DNA of 64,000 bases from Salinadaptatus halalkaliphilus (GCF_006543045.1 NZ_RBZW01000044.1:1-64000); one strand, 5' to 3'. Numbered from the stretch's first letter, positions 1-7,669 are shown. The notes: a model not told the origin generated them from the letters alone. Made by a program: numbers and translations.

Positions 1-23
1 CTCCAGCAAACCCAGTCTCTTAG

Positions 24-224
24 CCAATAGCTTCCCAATTAGGTACAGTCTCCGCTGAGATGCTACTTCACTCCGCCACTAAACTAGAACAGATGGCTGC
101 AGAACAGGGTAGTAGCGATCCGCAGGTAGTCATGCGGAATTATCTTTCAGACTCACGATCTCGCCGCGTCCGCCGTGAATTCATGCGGGAACAGCTGGAT
201 GCAGCCTTCGGCGAGAGGAAATAA
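24..224 (+). pseudogene. C-terminal fragment of a haloarchaeal tyrosine integrase
   Basis: This frame is open from just after a stop at 21-23 to TAA at 222-224. It encodes about 66 residues ending in a basic helical tail, with SSDPQVVMRNYLS followed by RRVRREFMREQLDAAFG. From memory this matches the extreme C-terminus of haloarchaeal XerC/D-like recombinases. The catalytic Arg/His/Tyr region is not visible, so this is a truncated end, possibly continuing left of the window with a frameshift. Its N-terminal counterpart may be the fragment at 1412-1932. Family assignment is by motif recollection and is moderate. Confidence 0.45.
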
Positions 225-680
225 CGGGCCACGCAGTCAGATGACGAGTTGTTTTTCGCCGTTTGAGTACTGGTATGACGGTCGAACATCCTCGAGGATA
301 TTCTTGACGATGTCCCAGGAGATCGCCGTTTGCTGCAGCCTAGTCTCTGAAGAGATGCTAATCTGAGGCTGATACTCCATTCGTGCTTACCCGACAGCAT
401 CGGGGTATTGCAAAGTGGTCGTGATTATTGGAGTAATCATGACCACTATGGATACTGCTAATCATCCCGAATTTGCCCACAAGAGAGACTCAAAGCCTAT
501 AAATTGACTTTGTAAACTTCATATTGCTATACAAAATTGTGGCTCTTGAAGGTTGAAACTACAGCGGGTTTAGCGGCCCTGTAGTGCGGAGATACAGGCG
601 AATCAGTAAGTCGACACTGCTTCAGATCACCCCTCAATGACGAGAATCTCCTCTTTTCGAACTGCTTGATTCCAAGCGAT
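225..680. other. Non-coding stretch after the integrase tail
   Basis: No convincing gene is seen here; the short frames have random composition. It is more AT-rich than its surroundings, especially around 480-545. The only structure I can point to is the imperfect inverted repeat at 415-446. It looks like decayed mobile-element DNA. Confidence 0.5.
415..446. repeat. Imperfect inverted repeat (15-bp arms)
   Basis: GTGGTCGTGATTATT and the reverse complement of AGTAATCATGACCAC match at 13 of 15 positions, separated by two bases. It lies about 190 bp after the integrase tail. It could be a terminator hairpin or a recombinase-related site; nothing in the sequence decides between these. Confidence 0.4.
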
Positions 681-890
681 TCACCTACTCACGCCGTGCT
701 CGAGCACGAGTTCACCAACCCGTTCGGGTTCTTCGACTGCCAGCCGGAGTACAGCGTCGTGGAGTTCCCGTGTTTCTTCGTCAACGATATCATTCTCTGC
801 GAGGAAGGGTCCAATCGATGTCTTAAGCTTTTTCTCGAAGTCATCCCACGTATTTGCTCGAGGCTGAGTTATCGTCGGCCTCGAGGTCAT
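681..890 (-). CDS. Small acidic ParA-associated protein, truncated paralogue
   Basis: This is a 69-residue acidic helical protein. Its end, VEEPERVGELVLEHG, resembles the end of the larger protein at 4206-4709 (FEHPERVAELMEEEGFGAL), and in both places the gene directly follows a parA. The N-terminal acidic linker and the YPYFVRR segment of the larger protein are missing, so this may be a shortened ParA partner. Its start is 12 nt after the parA pseudogene stop. Role in DNA partition is inferred from context only. Since its parA is broken, it is probably non-functional. Confidence 0.5.
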   Translation of the reverse strand: MTSRPTITQPRANTWDDFEKKLKTSIGPFLAENDIVDEETRELHDAVLRLAVEEPERVGELVLEHGVSR

Positions 891-902
891 CGAACGGATT
901 AC

Positions 903-1440
903 TCATCGATCGATCCCTCCATTGGTGACGGTCGCTACAAGTTCCTCGTAGCACGCGATTTGGTCGTTCTCTAGATCGTAGTCCTGCAATGGCTGGTTTT
1001 CCTGGAGCGACTGTGAGAGCGCCGACCGATGCCGGATTCCTGGCTTCGGTGTCGCCAACTTGCCAGCATCGATCTGGTCGAACTCGTCAGCCGTTATCCG
1101 GACGAACTCAGGGACCGCCTCTTGGAGTGGCTGCCCAGGGTTGACCTCGTAATACTGTCGGACAGAAGTCAGTGACACGTCGGTCGCGAATTCGCGGCCG
1201 TCCTTACGGTGACGGCCGCAGTACTGCGACCGATCGTTGAATAGTTCTGTCCAACAGTATAACTAGCTGTATTCAGGTTCTTGTGTAGTTCTCGGTCTTC
1301 AGTCTGTGATCGATCCGGTCCGAAAGTTTGTTCGGTACGACGGCAAGCACGTCGACATCGATATACTCTCGAGCGGGTTCGATTAGCCGTTCTATTGTCC
1401 GTTTATAGCCGCCAATCGCACTCGAGCGTGCCGGGTTCGA
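903..1440 (-). pseudogene. parA/soj partition ATPase pseudogene, split by a 109-bp element
   Basis: Two pieces of one ParA-like ATPase are readable. The upstream piece (about 1265-1440) includes GYKRTIERLIEPAREY and DVLAVVPNKLSDRIDH and then shifts frame. The downstream piece (903 to about 1151) includes VPEFVRITADEFDQID and KPGIRHRSALSQSLQ, typical of the C-terminal third of haloarchaeal plasmid ParA. Between them sits a 109-bp element with terminal inverted repeats (1152-1260). The N-terminal Walker A half is missing and is replaced by an integrase fragment on the other strand. The ATG at 1178 lies inside the inserted element, so any product from it would be a meaningless chimera. Confidence 0.65.
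1152..1260. mobile_element. 109-bp MITE-like element, copy 1
   Basis: The element is bounded by 16-bp inverted repeats, ATACTGTCGGACAGAA at 1152-1167 and TTCTGTCCAACAGTAT at 1245-1260, with one mismatch. It contains a CGCGAATTCGCGGCCG core and no gene. A second copy of exactly the same length is at 6719-6827. It interrupts the parA pseudogene, which shows insertion. No clear target-site duplication is visible. No transposase with these ends is present, so it would have moved in trans. Confidence 0.65.
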
Positions 1441-1932
1441 TCTCGAGAACTGGCCCTCGTACGCAGCTATTACCGACGCTGGTTATTCGGGTATCGCCCA
1501 CACACTCCGCGAAAACCACGATATGACGCTTTCCGTATTTCTCGCGACGGTCGGCTCGCCGACCCCGATGCTGACGGGTCCTACCAGTGTGGTATCGACG
1601 ACGAATCGATCATCGACGAACTCGAGTCCTACCTCAAGACCCTCGAACGTCGTCGTGGCCTCGCGGCGTCGATGATTCGAACCAAGCAGTCACGGTTGGC
1701 AACCTACGCCCGCCGGTATCGCGACGTCGACGGCCGGGCTGATCTGGTCGAACGTGTCACCACCGCGTCCGACGAAAGCGACGAGATCCGCCGTACGCTG
1801 TCGGTGTTCGACTGGTCACGGTCGGAACCCGACAACCCATCGCTGTCGAACGACCAGGTACGGCGGCTCTACGACGCTGCCGGCCAGCCGGCCGATGCAC
1901 TCCTCGTACTCGCGCTGTGGCCTGGTGGATGA
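1412..1932 (+). pseudogene. N-terminal fragment of a haloarchaeal tyrosine integrase
   Basis: The frame beginning GFDLENWPSYAAITDAGYSG continues to a frameshift near 1558, then resumes in another frame through GIDDESIIDELESYLKTLERR and RLATYARRYRDVDGRADLVE. It ends with NDQVRRLYDAAGQPADALLV and a premature stop at 1930-1932. This order fits the N-terminal SAM-like DNA-binding domain and the start of the catalytic domain of haloarchaeal tyrosine recombinases, from memory. A segment seems deleted near 1812, where VFDWSRSEPDNP joins parts that are normally separated. No catalytic residues remain. The tail at 24-224 may come from the same or a sister gene. Confidence 0.5.
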
Positions 1933-1962
1933 TGACATACGCGACCGTAGACGGGTCCGCTT

Positions 1963-1976
1963 ACACCGAGCGGTGT
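1963..1976. promoter_or_regulatory. Palindrome upstream of dgcN, candidate operator
   Basis: ACACCG-AG-CGGTGT is a perfect 6-bp-arm palindrome about 75 nt before the dgcN start. It is nested within a wider inverted repeat, GGGTCCGC at 1953-1960 and GCGGACCC at 2006-2013, whose right arm abuts the TATA-like TATTTAA at 2017-2023. This geometry would suit a repressor or activator of the dgcN-dgcA pair. No regulator gene is adjacent. Confidence 0.4.
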
Positions 1977-2048
1977 CACAAAGTGTCTATTACCTGCCAA
2001 TTTCGGCGGACCCACGTATTTAAGACATACACTCGATTACCTCGAGAC

Positions 2049-3068
2049 ATGAACATCGCAATTCTCGCCCACGAGAAGTTTCCAGACCGGGCGAAGACGG
2101 CACTCGGTGTACTCCGGTACGGCGATTACGACGTTACTGCCGTTCTCGACCGGAACAACGACGGCTCTCGAGTCGGCAACTTCGTGTCGGACGTTCAGGA
2201 CGCACCGATCGTCGCCGGAATGGACGACCTCGAGACGGACGAGATCGATGCGCTCTTGATCGGAATCGCGCCGATCGGCGGTAAGTTCGACGAAAGTTGG
2301 CGCGACGATGTCAGGACGGCGCTCGAGGGCGGTTGTGATGTCATTGCGGGGCTACACTACTTCCTCGAAACCGACGACGAATTCGCTCGGCTGGCGGCCG
2401 AACACGACTGTGAATTGCGGGACGTACGAAAGCCGCCTGCCGATCTGACGGTCGCGGATGGCGTCGCCGGTGAGGTCGATGCCGAGATCATCCTCACCGT
2501 CGGCACGGACTGTTCGGTCGGGAAGATGACTACGACGATGGAACTCGCTCGAGACGCGCGAGACGCCGGTTACGACGCTGCTGTCATCCCGACGGGCCAG
2601 ACCGGCATCCTGATCGAAGGCTGGGGACACCCGATCGACCGGGTCGTCAGCGACTTCACCGCGGGCGCCGTCGAGGAGATGATCCTCGAAATCGGTGACG
2701 ACCACGACTACCTCTTCGTCGAAGGCCAGGGTAGTATCGTCCATCCCGCTTACTCGGCGGTGACCTGTGGCATCCTCCACGGCTCGATGGCCGACCAGCT
2801 CGTGCTCTGTCACACCGCCGGCAAGGAGGTAATCCACGGTTACGAGTCCTTCGAACTCCCCGCACTCCAGACCTACGTCGACCTCTACGAGGGGCTCTCC
2901 GAGCCCGTTTCGGCTGCAACCGTCACCGCTGGCGTCCTGAATACCTCCGGCCTCGAGGACGAGGCGGCCGCTCGAGAGGCCGTCTCCGCTTACGCCACCG
3001 AACTCGGCGTCCCCACAACGGACCCTATCAGGTTCGGTACTGACGACGTGCTCGAGTCGCTCCTCTAA
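2049..3068 (+). CDS. dgcN: DUF1611 family N-acetyltransferase, DgcN-like
   Basis: This is a 339-residue soluble protein. Residues 1-120 form a Rossmann-like N-terminal domain (MNIAILAHEKFPDRAKTALG). A P-loop-like motif follows near residues 155-170 (TVGTDCSVGKMTTTMELA), then IPTGQTGILIEGWG, as in DUF1611 proteins. In the D-glutamate pathway known from marine Proteobacteria and haloarchaea, DgcN N-acetylates D-glutamate and DgcA converts N-acetyl-D-glutamate to the L form. dgcA follows after 25 nt on the same strand, which supports the call. I chose the ATG at 2049 because it starts the conserved fold and lies about 30 nt after a TATA-like box. An in-frame upstream extension from 1917 runs through integrase debris. 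Confidence 0.75.
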   Translation: MNIAILAHEKFPDRAKTALGVLRYGDYDVTAVLDRNNDGSRVGNFVSDVQDAPIVAGMDDLETDEIDALLIGIAPIGGKFDESWRDDVRTALEGGCDVIAGLHYFLETDDEFARLAAEHDCELRDVRKPPADLTVADGVAGEVDAEIILTVGTDCSVGKMTTTMELARDARDAGYDAAVIPTGQTGILIEGWGHPIDRVVSDFTAGAVEEMILEIGDDHDYLFVEGQGSIVHPAYSAVTCGILHGSMADQLVLCHTAGKEVIHGYESFELPALQTYVDLYEGLSEPVSAATVTAGVLNTSGLEDEAAAREAVSAYATELGVPTTDPIRFGTDDVLESLL

Positions 3069-3093
3069 CTGCTCTCGACCAATTCCAAGACTC

Positions 3094-4137
3094 ATGACAC
3101 TCAATACCTCGTTCGAACGACACTCTCTCCCCCTCGAGTACCCGTTTACGATCGCTCGCGGGACCCGAACCAAGACCGATGTTATCACGGTCCAAATCGA
3201 AGACGACACCGGCACGGTCGGTATCGGCGGGGCCGGTCCGTCCGCACACTACGGCGAGACCGCCGCGACCGTCGAAGCCGTCCTTCCCGACCTCCTCAAA
3301 GTCGTCGAGGATGTCGGAGATCCACATCAACTCGCCCGCATCGAACGCCGACTCCGCGAGACCGTCGAGCGAAATCCCGCCGCACGGACTGCCGTGAGCA
3401 TCGCACTACACGACCTCGTCACCAAACGCCTCGAACTCCCACTGTATCGCTACTGGGGGCTCGATCCAACTGAGAGCCTCGAGACGTCCTACACGATCGG
3501 CCTCGACGACCCCGACACGATGGCCGAAAAAACCGAAACGGCTCTCGATCGCGGCTACAGTACGCTCAAGCTCAAGCTCGGCACCGATCGCGATATCGAA
3601 ATCGTCGAGACGATCCGGTCGGTCGCTCCGGACGTCGACCTCTTCGTCGACGCAAACGAAGCCTGGACGCCCCGGGAGGCCGTCTCGCGAATCGAGCGCC
3701 TCGCGGACTTCGAGCTTGCGTTCGTCGAACAGCCCGTTCCAGCGGACGATCCCGGTGGACTCAAATTCGTCGCCGACCGCTCGCCAATGCCGATCGCTGC
3801 CGACGAGTCCTGTATTACGGTCGCGGATATCCCGCAGATCGCCGATCGCTGTGATATCGCAAACATCAAACTCATGAAGTGTGGCGGGCTCCGGGAAGCA
3901 AAACGGATGATTCACGCCGCCCGTGCCCACGGTCTCGAGGTCATGCTTGGCTGTATGACCGAATCGAACGCCTCGATTGCGGCCGCTTGTCAGCTCACGC
4001 CGTTATTAGACTACGCAGATCTCGACGGCTCGTTATTACTCGCCGACGATCCCTACGCCGGCGTTCCCATGCCAGACGGGGTAATCGACCTCGAGACGGT
4101 CGATCGTGCCGGAACTGGGGCTGTTGCTGATCGGTGA
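3094..4137 (+). CDS. dgcA: Enolase-superfamily N-acetyl-D-glutamate racemase, DgcA-like
   Basis: This 347-residue protein belongs to the mandelate racemase/muconate lactonizing branch, dipeptide-epimerase-like. It shows the N-terminal capping domain (residues 1-125), the first catalytic lysine motif near 150 (STLKLKLGTD), metal ligands in VDANEAW and FVEQPVP and ADES, and the second lysine in NIKLMKCGG near 255. In the DgcN-DgcA pathway it would interconvert N-acetyl-D- and N-acetyl-L-glutamate. The same fold also covers L-Ala-D/L-Glu epimerases; the adjacent dgcN makes the DgcA reading preferable. The protein seems complete. Both genes sit within decayed mobile-element DNA, so the pair may have arrived as cargo. 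Confidence 0.72.
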   Translation: MTLNTSFERHSLPLEYPFTIARGTRTKTDVITVQIEDDTGTVGIGGAGPSAHYGETAATVEAVLPDLLKVVEDVGDPHQLARIERRLRETVERNPAARTAVSIALHDLVTKRLELPLYRYWGLDPTESLETSYTIGLDDPDTMAEKTETALDRGYSTLKLKLGTDRDIEIVETIRSVAPDVDLFVDANEAWTPREAVSRIERLADFELAFVEQPVPADDPGGLKFVADRSPMPIAADESCITVADIPQIADRCDIANIKLMKCGGLREAKRMIHAARAHGLEVMLGCMTESNASIAAACQLTPLLDYADLDGSLLLADDPYAGVPMPDGVIDLETVDRAGTGAVADR

Positions 4138-4205
4138 CCTATTGGACGATACCGACCCCGTTCGTGGGGTATCGTCCCGAAACACAGCGGTCTGCCGGTT
4201 CGTCG

Positions 4206-4709
4206 TCAGTCGAGTGCCCCAAACCCTTCCTCTTCCATTAGTTCAGCGACCCGCTCTGGATGTTCGAACGCCAGCAATAGCGCGAATTCGCGGGCGTCCG
4301 TCTTTGCGATCTCGTTCGTCTCGAGTGCCGCTGCAACGTCGTTTCGAAATGCGGCCTCTTGCTCGGCGACTCCGTCCCGAACGTGGATCTCGAGGCGCGT
4401 GTCTCGTTCGTCGCCGACGTTGTTCCGCCGGACGAAGTACGGATATTGATCACGATTCGGTGACGGGTTGCTCCCAGTGTCGGCCGGCTCTCGCGTTGGA
4501 TCCTGCTCGTCCGTCTCCCGCGTCGCACCGTTGGGTTCTGCTCGTTCTGTTGGGGTTGACGCCGTTGCAGCTGTGGCCGATTCTGTCTCGTCTGTGGACG
4601 TATTCGACGGGTCGTTTGGCGTCGATCCGTCCACTGTCTCGTCGGGGTCATCGTCCGTATCGCTCCCGCCGAAATCGAGGTCGCCGGAGCCGGATTTGAA
4701 GTTGCTCAT
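4206..4709 (-). CDS. ParA-associated acidic protein, probable partition partner
   Basis: This 167-residue protein starts at 4709 with MSNFKSGSGDLDFGGSD; its ATG overlaps the parA stop (ATGA), so translation is probably coupled. Residues 10-80 are a disordered Asp/Glu/Thr/Ser-rich linker. From about residue 90 a folded part begins with QYPYFVRRNNV and ends with AFEHPERVAELMEEEGFGAL. Proteins of this shape follow parA/soj genes on haloarchaeal plasmids, from memory, but their biochemistry is poorly defined. I infer a role as ParA partner or centromere binder, possibly acting on the 13-bp iterons upstream of parA. A shorter paralogue is at 681-890. Confidence 0.6.
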   Translation of the reverse strand: MSNFKSGSGDLDFGGSDTDDDPDETVDGSTPNDPSNTSTDETESATAATASTPTERAEPNGATRETDEQDPTREPADTGSNPSPNRDQYPYFVRRNNVGDERDTRLEIHVRDGVAEQEAAFRNDVAAALETNEIAKTDAREFALLLAFEHPERVAELMEEEGFGALD

Positions 4710-5701
4710 GTCGTTTTCACCGGCGCTTTCTCGCCGTCTCGAAGATCGATTACGTTGGTCCCGTCGTCTTGAATGTTCAACTCGAGAACCGGATGAACGT
4801 CGGCGTCGAAGGTGTCGGTTGCGATAAACTGGGCCAGTTCGTACAGGCGTCGTAGCGTCTCGATTTCCCTGTCGCGGACGCGTCGTTGGCCAGCTTCGCT
4901 CACCATCTCGCCGTCTCGTTCGAAGGTCTTCCAGCGCTCTTCGACGACCTTGAACGCCGATCCTCTTGCTTCCCACATCGCGTCCATGAGACTTTCACGG
5001 TTGCCGATAGCGACCGGCGTCGCGAACGCTTCCGTCTCTTCGAACTGTTGTTGATACTGCTGATGGGCGTTGGTCTGTCCGACCCCGGACGGGATGACAC
5101 ACGACAATCCGATCTCGATATCGAGTTGGCGTTCCATGTTCCCGACGAGATCTTCGAGTCCCTCGAGGCTCAGGTTGCCTTTTCCGGCCGGCTTGACGGG
5201 TGCGACGAGCGTTCGGAGTGCAAAAATGGCGTTGTAGAGGAGGTCCTCCGCCCGTGCGTTCGGGTCGATGAGGACCGCGTCGTACTTTTCGTGGAGCTCT
5301 GCTTTCTCCCAGAGTAACTCGTAGAGCAGTTCGAATCGGGGATACTCCTCGCGGCTCATGTTCTTCATCCCCGTCTCGTAGGAAATCTTCTGCTCCAAGT
5401 TCGAGGTAAAGTCCCCGAGCATATCGTGACTCGGGACGATATCCACGCCCTCCGCTGTCGTTTCGATCAACTCGTCGAACTCTCCCTCCGGCATATCGAG
5501 AATGTGCTTGACGAGGTTGTCCGCATCCGGATCACTTCGACGTTCTCCGGCGTCGAAGAGGCTGGTCAGATTCCCTTCCTGTGGGTCGAGATCCACGACG
5601 AGCGTTCGCTGTCCCATCCGCTCGAGCGCAACCGCGATATTAGCCGTCATCGTCGTTTTGTACGTCCCACCGGACTCCGAGTACACTACGGCCGTAATCA
5701 T
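4706..5701 (-). CDS. parA: ParA/Soj family partition ATPase
   Basis: This is a 331-residue deviant Walker ATPase. The N-terminus MITAVVYSESGGTYKTT carries the Walker A motif with the signature lysines (SGGTYKTT, residues 9-16), then VVDLDPQEGNLTSLF (A') and YDAVLIDPNARAEDL (Walker B). It should bind ATP and DNA and drive segregation of a replicon. I chose the ATG at 5701 because it places Walker A at the usual position; an upstream in-frame ATG at 5803 would read through the iteron repeats. The stop overlaps the partner gene. Immediately upstream are several 13-bp repeats (5722-5799), which may be its centromere or an autoregulatory site. Confidence 0.85.
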   Translation of the reverse strand: MITAVVYSESGGTYKTTMTANIAVALERMGQRTLVVDLDPQEGNLTSLFDAGERRSDPDADNLVKHILDMPEGEFDELIETTAEGVDIVPSHDMLGDFTSNLEQKISYETGMKNMSREEYPRFELLYELLWEKAELHEKYDAVLIDPNARAEDLLYNAIFALRTLVAPVKPAGKGNLSLEGLEDLVGNMERQLDIEIGLSCVIPSGVGQTNAHQQYQQQFEETEAFATPVAIGNRESLMDAMWEARGSAFKVVEERWKTFERDGEMVSEAGQRRVRDREIETLRRLYELAQFIATDTFDADVHPVLELNIQDDGTNVIDLRDGEKAPVKTT

Positions 5702-5721
5702 ATGAGGTGGAATTTCGTCTC

Positions 5722-5799
5722 TGATACCATAAATCTGTGTCAGACGTTTGTCCGTCTTTTCTGTAACATATATCTGTACCGAATGTCTGTAACAGATAT
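5722..5799. repeat. 13-bp iteron array A, just upstream of parA
   Basis: Units resembling CTGTAACAGATAT begin at 5735, 5748, 5761, 5774 and 5787, each exactly 13 bp apart, with a weaker unit at 5721/5722. All read in the same direction. The array ends about 20 nt from the parA start. Units matching the same consensus recur through 6700. The position suits a centromere, a ParA autoregulation site or an origin. Confidence 0.7.
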
Positions 5800-6437
5800 T
5801 CACGGAATGGCTCTCGAGTGATGATGCTATAGTAACACACCGATTGCACAGGGCTATGCAGTGCTCACGCCGTTCCTGTCTGCTCGCGGGTCATGCGCGA
5901 CCCAACAGGGTTTTGCGTTCGACACCGTTATCATACGGACCGTTGTAGTTCTTTATCGGTGATCACCGACCCCGTCCGGGTGATCACCGGTAAAACGCTA
6001 CAACAATCCGTATCAGAACCCTTCGCTTTCTGTTCGGAACGCCCGTCAAGGAGTCTGTTTTCTCCGGCTTCTGTCGATCGTAGGAACGCTGTACTGAAAT
6101 CACACACGTCTGTAACAGATGACTGTAGTTGACGTATGCGGGCCACTTGGTAGTGGCACCGGCCATGTTACTGCTACGACATCGTACCCGTGGCAAGTAG
6201 TCGAAATCTAGCTACACGATCGGTATAGACAATTGGTAATTCATCTCAATTATCTCGATCGGTCCTCGATAAGAAATTCCACCACCACGTTTGAACCGCC
6301 TTCGAAACAACTGACAGAGTATAGCAGCAGACACCCGCAACAGCCATATGTAATAAATGTCTGTAACAGCTGCCTGTGTTTATTCATATACTAGCTGTAC
6401 CACCCGTTTCGGTTGTCGTGGTTCGTTCCACAAACAC
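5800..6437. other. Non-coding region between iteron arrays
   Basis: No gene is supported here. The stretch holds one copy of the 85-bp palindromic repeat (5931-6015) and two short iteron pairs: units at 6110 and 6123 (CTGTAACAGATGA, then CTGTAGTTGACGT) and at 6361 and 6374 (CTGTAACAGCTGC, then CTGTGTTTATTCA), each pair 13 bp apart. It is AT-richer than the coding regions. It reads as part of a replication or partition locus. Confidence 0.55.
5931..6015 (-). repeat. 85-bp palindromic repeat, copy R1
   Basis: On the minus strand it begins TGATACGGATTGTTGTAGCG and ends with CAACGGTCCGTATGA. The outer arms are nearly identical, in the same orientation, to copy R5 at 55890-55974. The inner part around CCCCGTCCGGG is reversed relative to R5. 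The core GGTGATCACC is itself palindromic. This copy lies in non-coding DNA, not at a gene end. Confidence 0.8.
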
Positions 6438-6567
6438 CAGTTATGTATATATGTTATGGATGTCTGCCACATACTTCTGTTATAGACCTTTGTCATAGTC
6501 CTCTGTCATAGATCTCTGTTATGGTATTCTATCACGAATTCCTGTCTCGGAATACTGGCACAGAGAT
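6438..6567. repeat. 13-bp iteron array B, ten tandem units
   Basis: Ten consecutive 13-bp units start at 6438, 6451, 6464, 6477, 6490, 6503, 6516, 6529, 6542 and 6555. The consensus is close to CTGTYATRGATNT; examples are CTGTTATAGACCT, TTGTCATAGTCCT and CTGTCATAGATCT. The phase is kept without a single indel. Units are degenerate, unlike a recent microsatellite, which suggests conserved protein-binding sites. Plasmid iterons or parS-like centromeres have this appearance. No Rep or Orc1/Cdc6 gene is in the window. Confidence 0.75.
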
Positions 6568-6593
6568 ATGGTGATGATGCGCGGAACCGATAT

Positions 6594-6696
6594 CTGTACC
6601 GAATATCTCTTTTATTTGACGGCGCTTTCTGTCATGCGGTTTGTTCGGTATGGAGAATGTATACAGAAATCAATTACAGACGACTGTTACAGATAT
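6594..6696. repeat. 13-bp iteron array C, weaker units
   Basis: A unit CTGTACCGAATAT sits at 6594. A phased run follows at 6645, 6658, 6671 and 6684 (TCGGTATGGAGAA, TGTATACAGAAAT, CAATTACAGACGA, CTGTTACAGATAT), each 13 bp apart. These match the consensus of arrays A and B less well. The array ends 22 bp before MITE-like copy 2. Confidence 0.55.
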
Positions 6697-6718
6697 TTGG
6701 GATCGATGGTGGAGAGTC

Positions 6719-6827
6719 ACACTGTCGGACAGCAGTCTGTGAGCAACGGTCGCGAATTTGCGGCCGTTCCCGAGGTCGACAGCCACAGTAGCGTGGTGGA
6801 TCTTCAAAGAGTTCTGTCCGGCAGGAT
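6719..6827. mobile_element. 109-bp MITE-like element, copy 2
   Basis: Its ends are ACACTGTCGGACAGCA at 6719-6734 and TTCTGTCCGGCAGGAT at 6812-6827, and the middle keeps GGTCGCGAATTTGCGGCCGT. It has the same length as copy 1 (1152-1260) and the same internal layout, with clear divergence. It is inserted between iteron array C and a broken zinc-ribbon reading frame. Confidence 0.6.
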
Positions 6828-6832
6828 AGTAG

Positions 6833-7003
6833 CCACTGCAAGTCACTACACACTTGATCACACGACAGCTGTGCGATCAGTGTCTGGGTAGTTGCAGTTG
6901 TCAACGTATCGCTCAGAAAACGATTGGATCCGAACCGATTCGATACGAGTTCGAGTGTCCGCACTGTCACGAGCGAACCGTGGTCGATCGACTGATCCGA
7001 TGA
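6833..7003 (+). pseudogene. Remnant of a small zinc-ribbon protein
   Basis: The frame open from 6833 to TGA at 7001-7003 has no start codon but ends with a clear pattern: CQRIAQKTIGSEPIRYEFEC and then CPHCHERTVVDRLIR. A CDQC sits about 25 residues before, giving a possible CxxC...CxxC ribbon. MITE-like copy 2 lies directly upstream and may have removed the start. The function is unknown; it could be a decayed DNA-binding partner. Confidence 0.3.
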
Positions 7004-7044
7004 AGTCGCGGGGCTCGCCCCCCGATACTTCACACAGTGCTACA

Positions 7045-7446
7045 CTACTCGAGATATTCGATGAGTTCGATCCGGATGTCCCCCGGCGCGACGAAAAACC
7101 CGATTTTCTTGTCACCGTATCGGGCTGGTTCCATGACTACCTCGACATCGTCTGCGGTGATGGTGCCGAAGGCATCTTCGATATCGTCGACGATGTAGCC
7201 AAAGTGGAGAAAGCCCGTGGGAAGTTCGTCGACGAGTCCTGCGGCTTCATACGGTGCCTGGTCGAACAGATACACCAGTTTGTCGGCAACTTCGAGGACG
7301 ACTGCGTCGACAGCCATCTCACTGTCGCTCTCTTCGGCCCGCCGTCGTTCCACGACGTCAGCATCGAGGTGTGCCTGGTAAAACTCCGCAGCGCTGTCCG
7401 GGTCGTCTACCTTGAGTGCGACGTGGAAGAACGATTGAAGATCCAT
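7045..7446 (-). CDS. VOC (glyoxalase/bleomycin-resistance fold) protein
   Basis: This 133-residue protein begins MDLQSFFHVALKVDDPDSA and ends PGDIRIELIEYLE, the usual start and end of a two-module vicinal-oxygen-chelate fold. Candidate metal ligands are His8, a Glu near the middle (VVLEV) and the terminal Glu of IELIEY, with FLHFGYIVDDIEDAF opening the second module. Substrate cannot be told: lyase, epimerase and dioxygenase members look alike. It is monocistronic on the minus strand. A methylmalonyl-CoA epimerase role would fit the island but is not supported by specific residues. Confidence 0.7.
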   Translation of the reverse strand: MDLQSFFHVALKVDDPDSAAEFYQAHLDADVVERRRAEESDSEMAVDAVVLEVADKLVYLFDQAPYEAAGLVDELPTGFLHFGYIVDDIEDAFGTITADDVEVVMEPARYGDKKIGFFVAPGDIRIELIEYLE

Positions 7447-7669
7447 ACGAAACCATACCGAAACTGTCCAATGAAGGTTTGGGGATTTTGGCTCCGCTGA
7501 AACCCTCTTCTTTAGTCGGTGTCGACACGACCGTCCGCACGGACCGTCACACCGTACCCACAGTTAAGAAACGAGATACTCATGTAGCGGCCGTCGACAT
7601 CGCGTCCGGTCGGTCGAACTCACCACGTATTGTACAGCCCAGGAGATCGTCTCTACGGTAGTGCGAGCT

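Noticed and set aside
2352-3215. 287-codon minus-strand frame
   Set aside because: It lies opposite dgcN and reads as a codon-bias shadow; dgcN has P-loop and family motifs.
5893-6146. Short frames on both strands within the iteron region
   Set aside because: They run through the 85-bp repeat and iterons and lack protein-like composition.
6438-6567. CRISPR-like array
   Set aside because: The 13-bp units are directly tandem with no unique spacers, and there is no cas gene; it is an iteron array.
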